A stretch of 64,000 nt of DNA from contig JBBDMM010000012.1 in the NCBI GenBank assembly GCA_040878325.1, forward strand, positions 59,053 through 123,052. Reading direction: 5' to 3'. This DNA is from Acidimicrobiia bacterium (GTDB taxonomy: Bacteria; Actinomycetota; Acidimicrobiia; Spongiisociales; UBA11373). The notes under the pieces were generated by a model. The model searched no databases and had not been told where the DNA came from. It worked only from the letters and a program-made list of their open reading frames with translations. The position numbers were made by a program, and so were the translations under genes. This document shows, piece after piece, positions 1-8,641 of this stretch (positions are counted from its first letter, which is position 1; every line of letters starts with the position of its first letter).

Positions 1-140
1 TCCTCGGCGACCATCGTCGAGGGCTTGGCCGAGGGACGACCGCCGACCACGACCGACCCGACCTCGATCAAGCGCTGCGCCTCGGTGCGCGAGCCAGCGA
101 ACCCGCGACGGACCAACTCGGCGTCAAGCCTCCGTCGCAG
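1..140 (-). CDS. tlyA: TlyA-type 2'-O-rRNA methyltransferase / S4-domain protein, N-terminal fragment
   Basis: Only the first ~46 codons are in the window; the gene runs off the left edge. The translation has the S4 RNA-binding pattern of TlyA (RLDAELVRRG, then SRTEAQRLIEVG and VVVGGRP). TlyA methylates 16S and 23S rRNA. The proposed start is CTG at 138-140, six bases after a perfect AGGAGG (complement of 147-152); no ATG or GTG is better placed. It overlaps the 3' end of the small upstream gene by 17 nt, so translation is probably coupled. The order HAD phosphatase, small protein, tlyA matches mycobacteria (Rv1692-Rv1693-Rv1694). The family call is firm; the CTG start is an inference. Confidence 0.8.
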   Translation of the reverse strand, partial: MRRRLDAELVRRGFAGSRTEAQRLIEVGSVVVGGRPSAKPSTMVAE

Positions 141-267
141 GGTCGTCCTCCTCGGACTCGAGGAGCGCGGACAGCTCGCCGGCGATGGTGTCGGCGAGGT
201 CCGGAGCGTCGGCTGGATCCGTTGCCTCCAGGCTCGCGAGGTTTTCTTCGATGGGCGTATCATCCAT
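124..267 (-). CDS. Small acidic conserved protein upstream of tlyA
   Basis: A 47-residue acidic protein (starts MDDTPIEENL, ends EEDDPATEA) with no recognised domain. Its place between a HAD phosphatase and tlyA corresponds to the short Rv1693-like gene of mycobacteria. ATG at 267 is chosen because a GATAAT -10 box (complement of 275-280) lies exactly 7 nt upstream, the spacing of a leaderless actinobacterial transcript; an ATG at 276 is the alternative. It is probably the first gene of the transcript that continues into tlyA. Function is unknown. Confidence 0.6.
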   Translation of the reverse strand: MDDTPIEENLASLEATDPADAPDLADTIAGELSALLESEEDDPATEA

Positions 268-274
268 GGGGGTC

Positions 275-280
275 ATTATC
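275..280 (-). promoter_or_regulatory. Candidate leaderless -10 box for the small gene/tlyA transcript
   Basis: GATAAT on the minus strand, followed by 7 nt and then ATG at 267. No Shine-Dalgarno sequence lies in between. The spacing matches leaderless promoters common in actinobacteria. No convincing -35 box is seen. Confidence 0.45.
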
Positions 281-306
281 CCTGTGTCCCACGACAGGAA
301 CAGCCA

Positions 307-1032
307 TTGCTGCCGATCCGCGACGTCAACCCCACGAGGATCAGACCCCTGGTCACCTGGACGATCATCGCCGTCAACGCCATCGTGTACTTCGGATGGC
401 AGCCCCAGGACGTCGATGCGGCCACCGAGTTCGTCTACGAACGGGCCGCGATCGCATGTGAACTGACGACTGGGGCGCCGCTGAGCCTCGACGAAATCAA
501 CACTGGACGCTGCTCCGACGGACCCGAACAGCCCTTCTTCCAAGGCAAGAACGTCTGGCTGTCTGCCCTCGTGTCGATGTTCCTTCACGGGAGCATCGCC
601 CATATCCTGTTCAACATGTGGAGCCTGTGGATCTTCGGGAACAACGTCGAAGAGGCCTTCGGCCACTTGGGGTACTTGCTGTTCTACTTGGCGGCGGGGG
701 TGGCGGCGACCGTGGGGTTTGTCGTTGTCAACCCGGAGTTGACGGTCCCGCTGGTGGGCGCATCAGGGGCGATCGCCGGCATGATGGGGGCGTACCTCGT
801 GCTCTTCCCCAGTCACCAGGTGATGTCCCTGGTGCTCTTTCGGATCGTCGCAATACCGGCAATCTTGTTCCTCGGAATCTGGTTTCTCAGCCAGTTCTTC
901 TTCAGCTCGGAGGGGGTGGCGTGGGAAGCCCATGTCGCCGGGTTCGCCTTCGGTGCCCTGCTGGCGTTGCCGTTCAGGCGGCTGCTGTTGAGACGCACCC
1001 TGGCCGGTGAGCGGCACTCCTCGGCGTGGTAG
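307..1032 (+). CDS. Rhomboid-family intramembrane serine protease
   Basis: A 241-residue polytopic membrane protein. Family hallmarks are the HGSIAHILFNM segment with its conserved His and Asn, the GASGAIAGMMGAY motif with the nucleophile Ser (about residue 150), and the second catalytic His in AHVAGFAFGAL (about residue 200). The TTG start at 307 is chosen because AGGAA lies 6 nt upstream and the translation then begins MLPIRDVNPTR, the usual rhomboid start in actinobacteria; an open frame extends further 5' but lies antisense to the small gene. It probably cleaves single-pass membrane proteins; the substrate cannot be predicted. It is convergent with the HAD gene, 4 nt apart. Confidence 0.88.
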   Translation: MLPIRDVNPTRIRPLVTWTIIAVNAIVYFGWQPQDVDAATEFVYERAAIACELTTGAPLSLDEINTGRCSDGPEQPFFQGKNVWLSALVSMFLHGSIAHILFNMWSLWIFGNNVEEAFGHLGYLLFYLAAGVAATVGFVVVNPELTVPLVGASGAIAGMMGAYLVLFPSHQVMSLVLFRIVAIPAILFLGIWFLSQFFFSSEGVAWEAHVAGFAFGALLALPFRRLLLRRTLAGERHSSAW

Positions 1033-1036
1033 CCCG

Positions 1037-1834
1037 TCACCGCCCCAGGATGGCCGGCAGCGCTGCGACCGATGGGATCACATGATCCGGCGTCGATTCG
1101 GCAGGCAATCCATCGGCGTCGGTAACCACGCCCGTCAGCACCAGCACCGTCTTCCAACCGGCCAACCGGCCACACGCGATGTCGGTGTCGGGGCGGTCGC
1201 CCACCATCCATGTAGGTCCGCCTCCGAGGCGTCGCTCGATGGCAGCCCGCATCGGTGCAAACGGCTTCCCGGCGAACTCCGGGGGGCGGCCGCCGGCCCG
1301 CTCGACGGCGGCGATGATCGCCCCCGCTCCCGGCACCGGGACCGAGTTGGTGGGGAAGGTCGCATCGGGGTTGGTCCCGATGAATCGGGCACCGAGGATC
1401 ACCGCCTGGGCTGCCCGCCGGATGCGGTCGTAAGAGATCGCCCGATCGAGGCCGACCATCACCGTTCTCGCCTCGGATGGATCCTCGGTCACCGAGACTC
1501 CGTGGGCAATGAGGGTTCCCACCAACCCCGCTTCTCCGATCGGCAGCACCGGTTCGTCGCCTTCCTGGAGCATGGAGGCAGCGGCATCGGCCGAAGTGAT
1601 CACCGCATCAGGAGAAGCGGTGAAGCCGGTGATGGCCTCGAGCCGATCGGCGACGACTTCCGCCGTCTTGGTCGAGTTGTTGGTGGCAAACAGCAACTTG
1701 AAGCCCCTGGAACGGAGCCGCTGAAGGGTCTTGCGGGCGCCCGCGACGGGCTGGTCGCCGACATACAGGCAGCCGTCGAGGTCGAAGACCACGTTGCCGG
1801 GCTCGTCCCCCCCGGCTAGAACTCGTCGGGCCAA
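1037..1834 (-). CDS. HAD-IIA family phosphatase (NagD / glycerol-3-phosphate phosphatase type)
   Basis: 265 residues. Motif I is VFDLDGCLYVGD (nucleophile Asp), motif II contains ATNNSTK, and the C-terminal motif is MVGDRPDTDIACG, all typical of HAD subfamily IIA. The mycobacterial neighbour of tlyA (Rv1692) is a D-glycerol-3-phosphate phosphatase, so that activity is plausible but unproven here. The TTG start at 1834 has GGGGAG upstream with suitable spacing; a GTG at 1792 would give a shorter protein starting MVFDLDG. Its start touches the divergent DUF1015 gene at a shared base. Confidence 0.85.
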   Translation of the reverse strand: MARRVLAGGDEPGNVVFDLDGCLYVGDQPVAGARKTLQRLRSRGFKLLFATNNSTKTAEVVADRLEAITGFTASPDAVITSADAAASMLQEGDEPVLPIGEAGLVGTLIAHGVSVTEDPSEARTVMVGLDRAISYDRIRRAAQAVILGARFIGTNPDATFPTNSVPVPGAGAIIAAVERAGGRPPEFAGKPFAPMRAAIERRLGGGPTWMVGDRPDTDIACGRLAGWKTVLVLTGVVTDADGLPAESTPDHVIPSVAALPAILGR

Positions 1835-2838
1835 TGCTCTCCCCGTTTCCAGGTTTCATACCCACCGGTCCCGGCCCTCACTCCAGCGCCGGCATGGCCG
1901 CGCTCGCCAGGAGGATTCGGGACGAGGCGGGACGGTACCAGCCCGGCTCGGCGCTCGGCCGCGCGGTGTCCCTGGGGGATCTGGAGGGCCCGATCGGCCC
2001 GGCGTTGTTTCGCTACGAGATCCATCAGCCGGGTGGAATGACCGTGGTGGGGTTGGTGGGAATCACCCGGGCGGCCGACCTGGTCCCTCACGAGGGCACC
2101 GTCTTCGGAATCTCCGACCATCCCGCTCCGGCGGTCGAGATCCGGCCGATCCTGGCGATCGTAGATGAGCCGCTGCCTCTCGCCCCAGCGCTTGGGCCCC
2201 GGGTCGAGGTGGTCGACCCCACCGGAACCCGCCACACCCTGGCTGCGGTCGAACACGAAGGGTGGGAGCTCCATCGCCCGGTGGTGGCCGATGGCCACCA
2301 CCGCCGGCGGGCGGTGATGGTGACACGGGGCGACGACACCACCGTTCTGACGATGGTCGTGGGCGACTCTGGCTCCGGTCTCCGGGCCGGCACCTTCCAT
2401 CGAGTCTTTGGCGACGCAGGCGAGTTGCCCCCGACCGCCGCTGACGCCTTCGAGATCGAGCCGGTCCCGGAGCCGACGGTGACCGATGGAGCCCTGGTCT
2501 GGGTCGCAGGGCACTCGGGGCAGGTCGTCGAGCTGCGCCCCCGGGCAGATGCGCTGGCGACGGTACCCGAGGTACTGCGGGGATCCCCGGCTGCTGTAGC
2601 CGAAGCCCTTCTCTACCCGCTACTCGGTGTGCACGAGAATGATGCGCTCCACATCGCATCCTGGGAGTTGGCTGTCGAGGGGGTTCCAGGTCGGGGAGGA
2701 GCGCTGCTTCTCCCCGACGTCGACGTGGGAACAGTGCTGAGTGCGGCGCGGGCAGGGCGGATGCTCCCCCCGAAGGCGAGTCGGTTCCATCCCAAGCCGC
2801 TGCGGGGGATGGTGCTCCGAGAGTTCGCTGGTGAGTAG
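1834..2838 (+). CDS. DUF1015 family protein
   Basis: 334 residues. It has the DUF1015 signature VADGHHR (here VVADGHHRRRAV, near residue 152) and the family's C-terminal pattern LPPKASRFHPKPL. Family members are usually somewhat longer, and the Tyr that normally follows HHR is Arg here, so this is a divergent copy. DUF1015 proteins are soluble and often sit near amino-acid metabolism genes, but no activity is established. The ATG at 1834 has no clear ribosome-binding site; it is kept because the first residues (LSPFPGF) match the usual start of the family. Confidence 0.75.
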   Translation: MLSPFPGFIPTGPGPHSSAGMAALARRIRDEAGRYQPGSALGRAVSLGDLEGPIGPALFRYEIHQPGGMTVVGLVGITRAADLVPHEGTVFGISDHPAPAVEIRPILAIVDEPLPLAPALGPRVEVVDPTGTRHTLAAVEHEGWELHRPVVADGHHRRRAVMVTRGDDTTVLTMVVGDSGSGLRAGTFHRVFGDAGELPPTAADAFEIEPVPEPTVTDGALVWVAGHSGQVVELRPRADALATVPEVLRGSPAAVAEALLYPLLGVHENDALHIASWELAVEGVPGRGGALLLPDVDVGTVLSAARAGRMLPPKASRFHPKPLRGMVLREFAGE

Positions 2839-2852
2839 TCGATCGCTGCTGG

Positions 2853-4199
2853 CTATCGCCTGTCGACTATCTCCCCGAACCGGGCGACCGTTGTAGCCAG
2901 CAGTTGGGCCGTGAGTTCGAGCGAGTCCTCGCTGACCCTCTCGTCGTGGCCGTGGAACATCCGGAGAAAGTCACCGAAGGAGACCTTTCGGTCGAACAGT
3001 GAGACTCCGTATGCCACGGTTCCCTTGGGGCGAAAGAATCGAGCGTCGGTGCCCACCGGAATCATGGCCGGGACAAGGTGAGCCTCTGGCTGGATCCCAT
3101 GCAACGCATCCGTCAGGGCTTCCCACAGCGGCCCGGCCGGCGCCGAACCGCCTGCAAGGGTTGCCTCGATGGTTTCGATCTGGATCTCGTCGATTCCCGG
3201 GCCGATCGCCTTGCGGAAGTGGTCGTGAACGTCGACCACGTCCTGGCCGGGAAGCACTCGCACGTCGACCTCGGCGACGGCGTGGTCTGGCACCACGTTG
3301 GCCTTCACCCCCGACCGGAGTGTGTTGGGACTGATGGTCAAGTGGGTGCAGGCGTGAATCCACCTGGCGAGGCCGAGGTCGTCGATGGCAATGCGATCGA
3401 TGGCACCACCGATTCGGTCGATATCGAGTAACTCCTCGGCGAGACCATCCGGCGGAGCCCACGCCTCGACGAACCTCCGCCATTCATCGCTGATCGAGGC
3501 CGGCGGCGGAGCCGAGGCGAGCCGGGCCATCGCGTCGGCCATCGGCACCAGCGCGTTCCGAGTGCCGTATGGCTGGCTGCCATGACCGGGGACCCCGGTG
3601 GTGTGGAGCCGGCGCCATTGAGGCCCCTTCTCGGCAACGGTGACCGGCAGCCCCGGACCGGTGGTCCCGTCCAGCAGAGGAGTCCCGATCTCGGTGAGGA
3701 GGTAGTCACACGCGACCTCGTCCCAATGATCGGACACCAAGAGGCGAGCCCCGCGGCGGCCTCCGGCCTCTTCGTCCGCCACCGCGAGGAAGAGCAGGTC
3801 GCCGGGTAGCTGCCGCGTTTCGCCGCGCCGGTGTTGCGCAAACACCGCGGCCATTGCCGCCGTCTGATTGAGCATGTCGACCGCCCCCCGCCCCCAAACG
3901 AAGCCATCGCGGCGCTCGCCACCGAAGGGATCGACACTCCATCCCTCCGCCGACACCGGTACGACGTCGGTGTGACCCATGAGCATCAAGGACGGGGCCG
4001 CGGGATCGGTCCCCGGCACTCGCCAGATCGCGCTCATGCGCCCCGGATGCGGTTCAAAGGTCCAATCTGCCGTGCCCAAATAGGCCTCGAGGGTCGCCAC
4101 GGAGCGGGCCTCGCCCCCGGAGTCCGGCGTCCCGTCGTTGACGCAGGCGTTCCGTATCAGCGCCACCAGCAACTCGACCAGGTCGCCCCGAGGAATCAT
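2853..4199 (-). CDS. M20 family metallopeptidase (ArgE/DapE/ACY1 type)
   Basis: 448 residues, normal length for the family. Metal ligands are recognisable: His and Asp of LMGHTDVVP, the bridging Asp of WGRGAVDM, the Glu pair of VADEEAGG, and the late His of MFHGHDERV. The dimerisation (lid) domain is the segment with HACTHLTISPNTLRSG. It would hydrolyse an N-acyl amino acid or dipeptide in the cytoplasm; the substrate is not evident. It is convergent with the DUF1015 gene (14 nt gap) and lies at the downstream end of the long minus-strand block. Confidence 0.88.
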   Translation of the reverse strand: MIPRGDLVELLVALIRNACVNDGTPDSGGEARSVATLEAYLGTADWTFEPHPGRMSAIWRVPGTDPAAPSLMLMGHTDVVPVSAEGWSVDPFGGERRDGFVWGRGAVDMLNQTAAMAAVFAQHRRGETRQLPGDLLFLAVADEEAGGRRGARLLVSDHWDEVACDYLLTEIGTPLLDGTTGPGLPVTVAEKGPQWRRLHTTGVPGHGSQPYGTRNALVPMADAMARLASAPPPASISDEWRRFVEAWAPPDGLAEELLDIDRIGGAIDRIAIDDLGLARWIHACTHLTISPNTLRSGVKANVVPDHAVAEVDVRVLPGQDVVDVHDHFRKAIGPGIDEIQIETIEATLAGGSAPAGPLWEALTDALHGIQPEAHLVPAMIPVGTDARFFRPKGTVAYGVSLFDRKVSFGDFLRMFHGHDERVSEDSLELTAQLLATTVARFGEIVDRR

Positions 4200-4254
4200 C
4201 TGCGGTCGTCCCCGGGCAGTGCCCTCCGGGCGCCAGACGGAATCGTCGCCCCGG

Positions 4255-4728
4255 TCATCCGTCGCTCCGGTGCATCACGATCGACCGGGCCTTGAAGCCA
4301 TTCGACTCGAAGAAGTTCTTCGAAGCCCGGTGCCCTGGCGAAACGTGGGCGTCGAAATCATGGATTCCTCGCCCTTCTGCATCGCTCAGAAACAGGGCGA
4401 TCATCGCCTCCCCTACCCCAACCCCCCGGGCCCCGGCGAGGGTGAAGATGAGGTGTACCGCGGCGACGCGGCGGCCCCCGGCCTGCGGCAAGAGTGCTTC
4501 GTCGCGCGCCATCAAGAAGCCGACTGGAACCTGGTCGATTTCGCCGAGATACAGGTGGGCCGTTGGATCCCCGAGCAATGATTCAAAAGACCCGATCACC
4601 GGGTGAGGCAGCCCGTCCGCCGACGACCAGATCGGCTTGATCGCATCCATTTCGGCCGCGAGGTCGAAATAGAGATTCTCCAAGATGGGCAGGTCGTCCC
4701 GGGTGGCGGATCTGGAGGTGGGTCCCAC
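4255..4728 (-). CDS. GNAT-family N-acetyltransferase
   Basis: 157 residues with a GNAT fold: an N-terminal segment (SRSATRDDLPILENL), central strand VPVGFLMARDEA, the acetyl-CoA binding region LAGARGVGVGEAMIALF (a Q/RxxGxG/A-like loop), and the C-terminal SPGHRASKNFFESNGF, where GNATs carry the strand-5 motif. Substrate is unknown. It lies between M20 peptidase and DUF4193 genes in the same direction, with 55 and 89 nt gaps. Confidence 0.8.
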   Translation of the reverse strand: MGPTSRSATRDDLPILENLYFDLAAEMDAIKPIWSSADGLPHPVIGSFESLLGDPTAHLYLGEIDQVPVGFLMARDEALLPQAGGRRVAAVHLIFTLAGARGVGVGEAMIALFLSDAEGRGIHDFDAHVSPGHRASKNFFESNGFKARSIVMHRSDG

Positions 4729-4817
4729 GGGAACAAGGCTAAATCGGTCGCAGAAGAAGGTGTGTCGTGAAGCCCGGCTGGGCCAAAGGGGCGAGCCAGC
4801 GACCTATTCGCTGACCC

Positions 4818-5264
4818 CTAGGCGCAGTCGCGGCAGAGCTGCTTCCGCTTGTCGGCCAGTTGGCTGGAACGCTTCACCAGGAAGCACGAACGGCAGACGA
4901 ACTCTCCCAACCCCGCGGTCTCGGCTGGGGTGTCGAGTTCGATGGCTTCGCGTCGGAGCTTCCGCAGCTCCTCGGCCTCATCGACCGGAAGGCTTTCGGC
5001 TTCCTCATCCTCGGTGAGCATCTCGAGCTCTTCGGCTTCGAGCTCGTCGAGTGCCTCGCTCTCTTCGTCGTCCTCGTCATCGGCGGCCTCGTCGTCATCT
5101 TCGGCTTCATCACCGGCGACGACGACGGCCGTGAGATCGACTTCGAGGTCGGCCTCGACTTCCTCGAGATCGACCTCTTCGATTTCCTCCTCCGCATCGT
5201 CGTCGTCATCCTCCGCCCAATCCTCTTCAGGTTCGGCGAGGTCTTCGTCGTCGGGGGGCGCCAT
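4818..5264 (-). CDS. DUF4193-like acidic zinc-ribbon protein
   Basis: 148 residues. The C-terminus (FVCRSCFLVKRSSQLAD ... CRDCA) carries the two CxxC knuckles of the actinobacterial DUF4193 family, which probably bind zinc. The N-terminal two thirds is almost entirely Asp/Glu and is longer than in typical ~100-residue members. ATG at 5264 has GGAGG 4 nt upstream. Proteins of this family are widespread in actinobacteria but have no established function. The acidic tract makes reverse-strand frames look like long ORFs; those are shadows. Confidence 0.82.
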   Translation of the reverse strand: MAPPDDEDLAEPEEDWAEDDDDDAEEEIEEVDLEEVEADLEVDLTAVVVAGDEAEDDDEAADDEDDEESEALDELEAEELEMLTEDEEAESLPVDEAEELRKLRREAIELDTPAETAGLGEFVCRSCFLVKRSSQLADKRKQLCRDCA

Positions 5265-5339
5265 CGAGCCTCCAGGTGGTGCAATGAAGCGGGCGGAGTA
5301 TATCGCCGGCCGCCGGGACCCCTCCGCCGGGTGATCTGG

Positions 5340-6149
5340 CTAGATCGCAAGCCGGACCGCGGCGGAAAGGCAGGTCACTCGAAACGCGCCGTGACCGACC
5401 CGTATTCCGTCGACCACGACTGGCCACGCCGAGGGGGCGGCTATTTCGGCAGTGGCGAGGGAGCGCCGTCGCACGTGGTGCGAGCGTACGTGCATCCCAT
5501 TTCGCATCGAGTGGCGCAAGCGGGATAGCGCGATGCGATGTCCGTTGAACAGTTGGACATCCAGGACTCCGTCCACCAGGGTCGACCGGGGCGCCACTCC
5601 CCACGAATGCCAAAATTGCCCGTTCAGCACCAGGATCCCCGATGCAACCGACTCGGTCACAGATTCGGCGACGGTGACCGACACGCCGGTGGAAGGCAGC
5701 AGCGGAGAAGGCCACCAGGGGAACCACCGGGGACCCTTCGCCATGATCCCGGCAGCCACCGAGTTGACGAAGACCCTCTCGCCGAAGCCTCCCTCGATGT
5801 GGCCGACGTCGACCGGGTACGGGGTGTGATCGACCATGCGCTCGATCGCCCCCTGCAGTGTCTGGTCTGCGGCGAATGTCCTCAACAGGTCCGAGTGAGT
5901 CGTGATCAATGCCATATCGGTCTGGTTTTCGAGGCGGCGAGCACCCACTTCGGCCACTGCGTCGGCCAACTCCGGATCGCCCCCCTCGATCGCGATGCGG
6001 CGAAACCCGGCATCGAGGGCTCCCCCCACCGACCCCGCCAGGCCGTGGGGATCGCCGACTGATATCCGGTGGGCCACCTGAGCCTCCCGTAGTCCGGCCT
6101 CGAGGGTGGTGGCGGTCGAGTCCTTGACGGTGAATATCTGCCAACTCAT
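5340..6149 (-). CDS. Diacylglycerol/sphingosine-kinase-like protein with degenerate catalytic motifs
   Basis: 269 residues. The C-terminal half resembles the beta-sandwich domain of YegS/DagK lipid kinases (PVDVGHIEGGFGERVFVNSVAAGI, later WHSWGVAPRSTLVDGVLDVQLF). In active enzymes the nucleotide loop reads GGDGT and a second loop reads GTGND. Here the equivalent positions are IEGGDPELADAV and TTHSDLLRTFA, so both motifs look lost. The protein may be a pseudokinase or bind lipid without phosphorylating it. ATG at 6149 overlaps the helY stop as ATGA, implying coupled translation. Confidence 0.65.
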   Translation of the reverse strand: MSWQIFTVKDSTATTLEAGLREAQVAHRISVGDPHGLAGSVGGALDAGFRRIAIEGGDPELADAVAEVGARRLENQTDMALITTHSDLLRTFAADQTLQGAIERMVDHTPYPVDVGHIEGGFGERVFVNSVAAGIMAKGPRWFPWWPSPLLPSTGVSVTVAESVTESVASGILVLNGQFWHSWGVAPRSTLVDGVLDVQLFNGHRIALSRLRHSMRNGMHVRSHHVRRRSLATAEIAAPSAWPVVVDGIRVGHGAFRVTCLSAAVRLAI

Positions 6150-8641
6150 AGGGCCCCCTGCGCGGCCACGACTCCGCGATCGAGCCCGCGCAGTGCCTCG
6201 CGGATCCCGCCCGGAGGATCCTCCTCGACGTCTCCGATCTGGCGGATCAGGTCGATGAGTTGGCGGCAGTTGCGGACGAAGTCGCCTACCGGGGCGTCCT
6301 CCTCCTCGAAGAGCTCTGCGAGGTTTTCGCCGGACACCCACCGGTAGACGATCGAAGCGAAACCCGCATCCGGGGGCCGGGTCTCCTGGATTCCTGCCCG
6401 CCGCTCGGCGGCGGCGATCTCTGCCCAGATCTGTTCCACCCGTTCGGCAAGGGGGGCGACCTCAGATGGCCATCCGGCGACGGTGGGCTCGCGTCGGGCC
6501 TCATAGGTGAACGCTGAGGCGAGTGCAGCCAGCGAGGGGCCATCCAGGCCCACGAACAACCGCTCGGACAGCGCTTCCGCCAGCACCAGGTCCATCTCGT
6601 TGTAGACCCGGCGGAGGCGCTCTCCCTTCGGTGTCAGGCTCCATCCGCGTACGTAATGACGATCCTCGAGGAGACCGAGCAGGGATCGGAAGTCCTTGAC
6701 CAATCCCGGACCGAGTGCAGCTGCCTGCCGCCGCCTTGCTTCGAGCCGGGCTTCGACCTGCCGTGCGGCCCGGGCCGCTTCGACATGCCCGATGATCGCC
6801 GGGTCGTCGCCTTCAGGAGGGTCGAGCACCAGGACCCGCTCCGTGGGCTGGAACCGGTCGATGGCAGCCGCGACTTCCCTTCGATACACCGGGTCGCGGG
6901 GACGAAACGGCCGGGGAAGGTCGATGCGTCCCACCCGGGCGACGCTCAGCGGCAGACGATCCGAGGCGACCCGGCGGATCTGTCCCGAGTCCGAGACGGT
7001 GAGGAGTCGGGGACGCTTGCCGGTGCCGCGGGAGACGACGGCGTGGCGAACGGTCGAGCCGCGCTCGTCCCACTCGAGGATGTCACCGGGACTCGTCAGC
7101 GCGGCAAACTCGGTCAGCTGGCGGTCGCGGTTGGGCGGCCCGGCGTCGGCAATCGCCCACACATCGACGTCGGCATGGTTGGCGGTGGTGCGTAGCTCGG
7201 CCAGCCGCGCCTCGTCCTCGGCAATCGCATCGACCATTTCCGCCCGACGTCGCCCTTCCCGGAACTGGGCAAACGACGACTCGAGCAACTGCTCGGCGGT
7301 CGTCCGGTCGTACCGGGCGACGAGGTTGACCGTCATGTTGTACGTAGGTCGAAATGACGATCGGAGGGGGTGGCTCCCCCGGGCGGCGATGCCGGCGGCA
7401 CGCTCGAAGGGCACGTACGGCGAGTGGAGGATCACCGCGGTGCCTTCCTCGTCGATGCCACGCCTGCCCGCCCTACCCGTCAGTTGCGTGTAGTCCCCAG
7501 CCTGGAGCAGTTCGTGCGTCTCGCCATTGAACTTGGAAAGGCTCTCGAGCACCACTGTACGCGCCGGCATGTTGATCCCGAGCGCCAGCGTCTCGGTGGC
7601 GAACACCAGGCGAACCAAGCCCTCGGCGAAGAGGCGCTCCACGATCTCCTTCATGGCCGGAACGAGCCCCGCATGGTGCGAGGCAACCCCCGACTCGAGG
7701 GCGTGCAGCCACCGTTGGTATCCCAGAACCGCAAGGTCCTCAGGTCGCAGGTGCTTGGTACTGGCTTCGGCGACCGCCCTGATCTCCGTCGCCTCATCCG
7801 GTGTGGTCAACCGCAGGCCGCGAGCGACCACTCCGGATGCCGCACTGTCGCAGCCCGCTCGGGAGAAGATGAAGAAGATCGCCGGCAACAGGTGCTGACG
7901 ACGAAGGAGCTCGCACGTCTCGTGCCGCCGCGGCGAGGCATAGCGACGCGAGGCGTTCGGTGCCCGCAGAGTCCGTGCGAGGCGCTCGTTGGGCCGGGCG
8001 CCCTGGAACACCGGATACAGCCGTAGCCCACTCTTGTCCCAGCGATCGCGAATCAGGTAGGTGGACTCCAGCGGGACAGGGCGCTCGGTCTCGAGGATCA
8101 GCTCGGTGTCGCCGCGTCGATCGCGCACCCATCCGGCGAACTCCTCGGCATTGGCAACCGTGGCCGAGAGACACACCAGCGGAATGCGCCGGTCGAGGTG
8201 AACGATGATCTCCTCCCACACCCCACCCCGTGTCGGATCCTGCAGGTAGTGGACCTCATCGAGGATCACCACCCCCACGTCGTCCAGGTCGACGCTCCCC
8301 TCGTACATCATGTTGCGGAGAACCTCGGTGGTCATCACCACGATCGACGCGGTGCCGTTGATCGAGTTGTCGCCGGTGAGCAGGCCGACGGCGGCGTCTC
8401 CGTGCGATCGTCGGAAGTCGCCAAACTTCTGGTTGGACAACGCCTTGAGCGGGGTCGTGTACACCGCCCGCTCTCCCCGGCCCAGCGCCCTGGCGATGGC
8501 GGCCTCGGCCACCACGGTCTTGCCGGCTCCCGTGGGTGCCGTCACCACCACGGATGCACCCCGGTCGATAGCGGCGGCAGCATCCCGTTGGAACCGATCG
8601 GCCGGGAAGGGCAGAGAGTCGAGATATGAGCGGGCAGTCAT
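6146..8641 (-). CDS. helY: Ski2/Mtr4-like superfamily 2 helicase HelY
   Basis: 831 residues. Motif I is APTGAGKT (residues 35-42), motif II DEVH (128-131), motif III SATVANAEEF, motif VI QLTGRAGRRGID, followed by the C-terminal helical extension seen in Ski2-like helicases. It is an ATP-dependent RNA or DNA helicase of the cytoplasm. In mycobacteria helY also follows tatC, so the context supports the name. The start overlaps tatC as ATGA, and its stop overlaps the lipid-kinase-like gene the same way. Confidence 0.92.
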   Translation of the reverse strand: MTARSYLDSLPFPADRFQRDAAAAIDRGASVVVTAPTGAGKTVVAEAAIARALGRGERAVYTTPLKALSNQKFGDFRRSHGDAAVGLLTGDNSINGTASIVVMTTEVLRNMMYEGSVDLDDVGVVILDEVHYLQDPTRGGVWEEIIVHLDRRIPLVCLSATVANAEEFAGWVRDRRGDTELILETERPVPLESTYLIRDRWDKSGLRLYPVFQGARPNERLARTLRAPNASRRYASPRRHETCELLRRQHLLPAIFFIFSRAGCDSAASGVVARGLRLTTPDEATEIRAVAEASTKHLRPEDLAVLGYQRWLHALESGVASHHAGLVPAMKEIVERLFAEGLVRLVFATETLALGINMPARTVVLESLSKFNGETHELLQAGDYTQLTGRAGRRGIDEEGTAVILHSPYVPFERAAGIAARGSHPLRSSFRPTYNMTVNLVARYDRTTAEQLLESSFAQFREGRRRAEMVDAIAEDEARLAELRTTANHADVDVWAIADAGPPNRDRQLTEFAALTSPGDILEWDERGSTVRHAVVSRGTGKRPRLLTVSDSGQIRRVASDRLPLSVARVGRIDLPRPFRPRDPVYRREVAAAIDRFQPTERVLVLDPPEGDDPAIIGHVEAARAARQVEARLEARRRQAAALGPGLVKDFRSLLGLLEDRHYVRGWSLTPKGERLRRVYNEMDLVLAEALSERLFVGLDGPSLAALASAFTYEARREPTVAGWPSEVAPLAERVEQIWAEIAAAERRAGIQETRPPDAGFASIVYRWVSGENLAELFEEEDAPVGDFVRNCRQLIDLIRQIGDVEEDPPGGIREALRGLDRGVVAAQGAL

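Noticed and set aside
124..666. 180-codon minus-strand frame starting inside the rhomboid gene
   Set aside because: Its upstream half is antisense to the rhomboid catalytic core. Only the last 47 codons are accepted, supported by a promoter box and conserved gene order.
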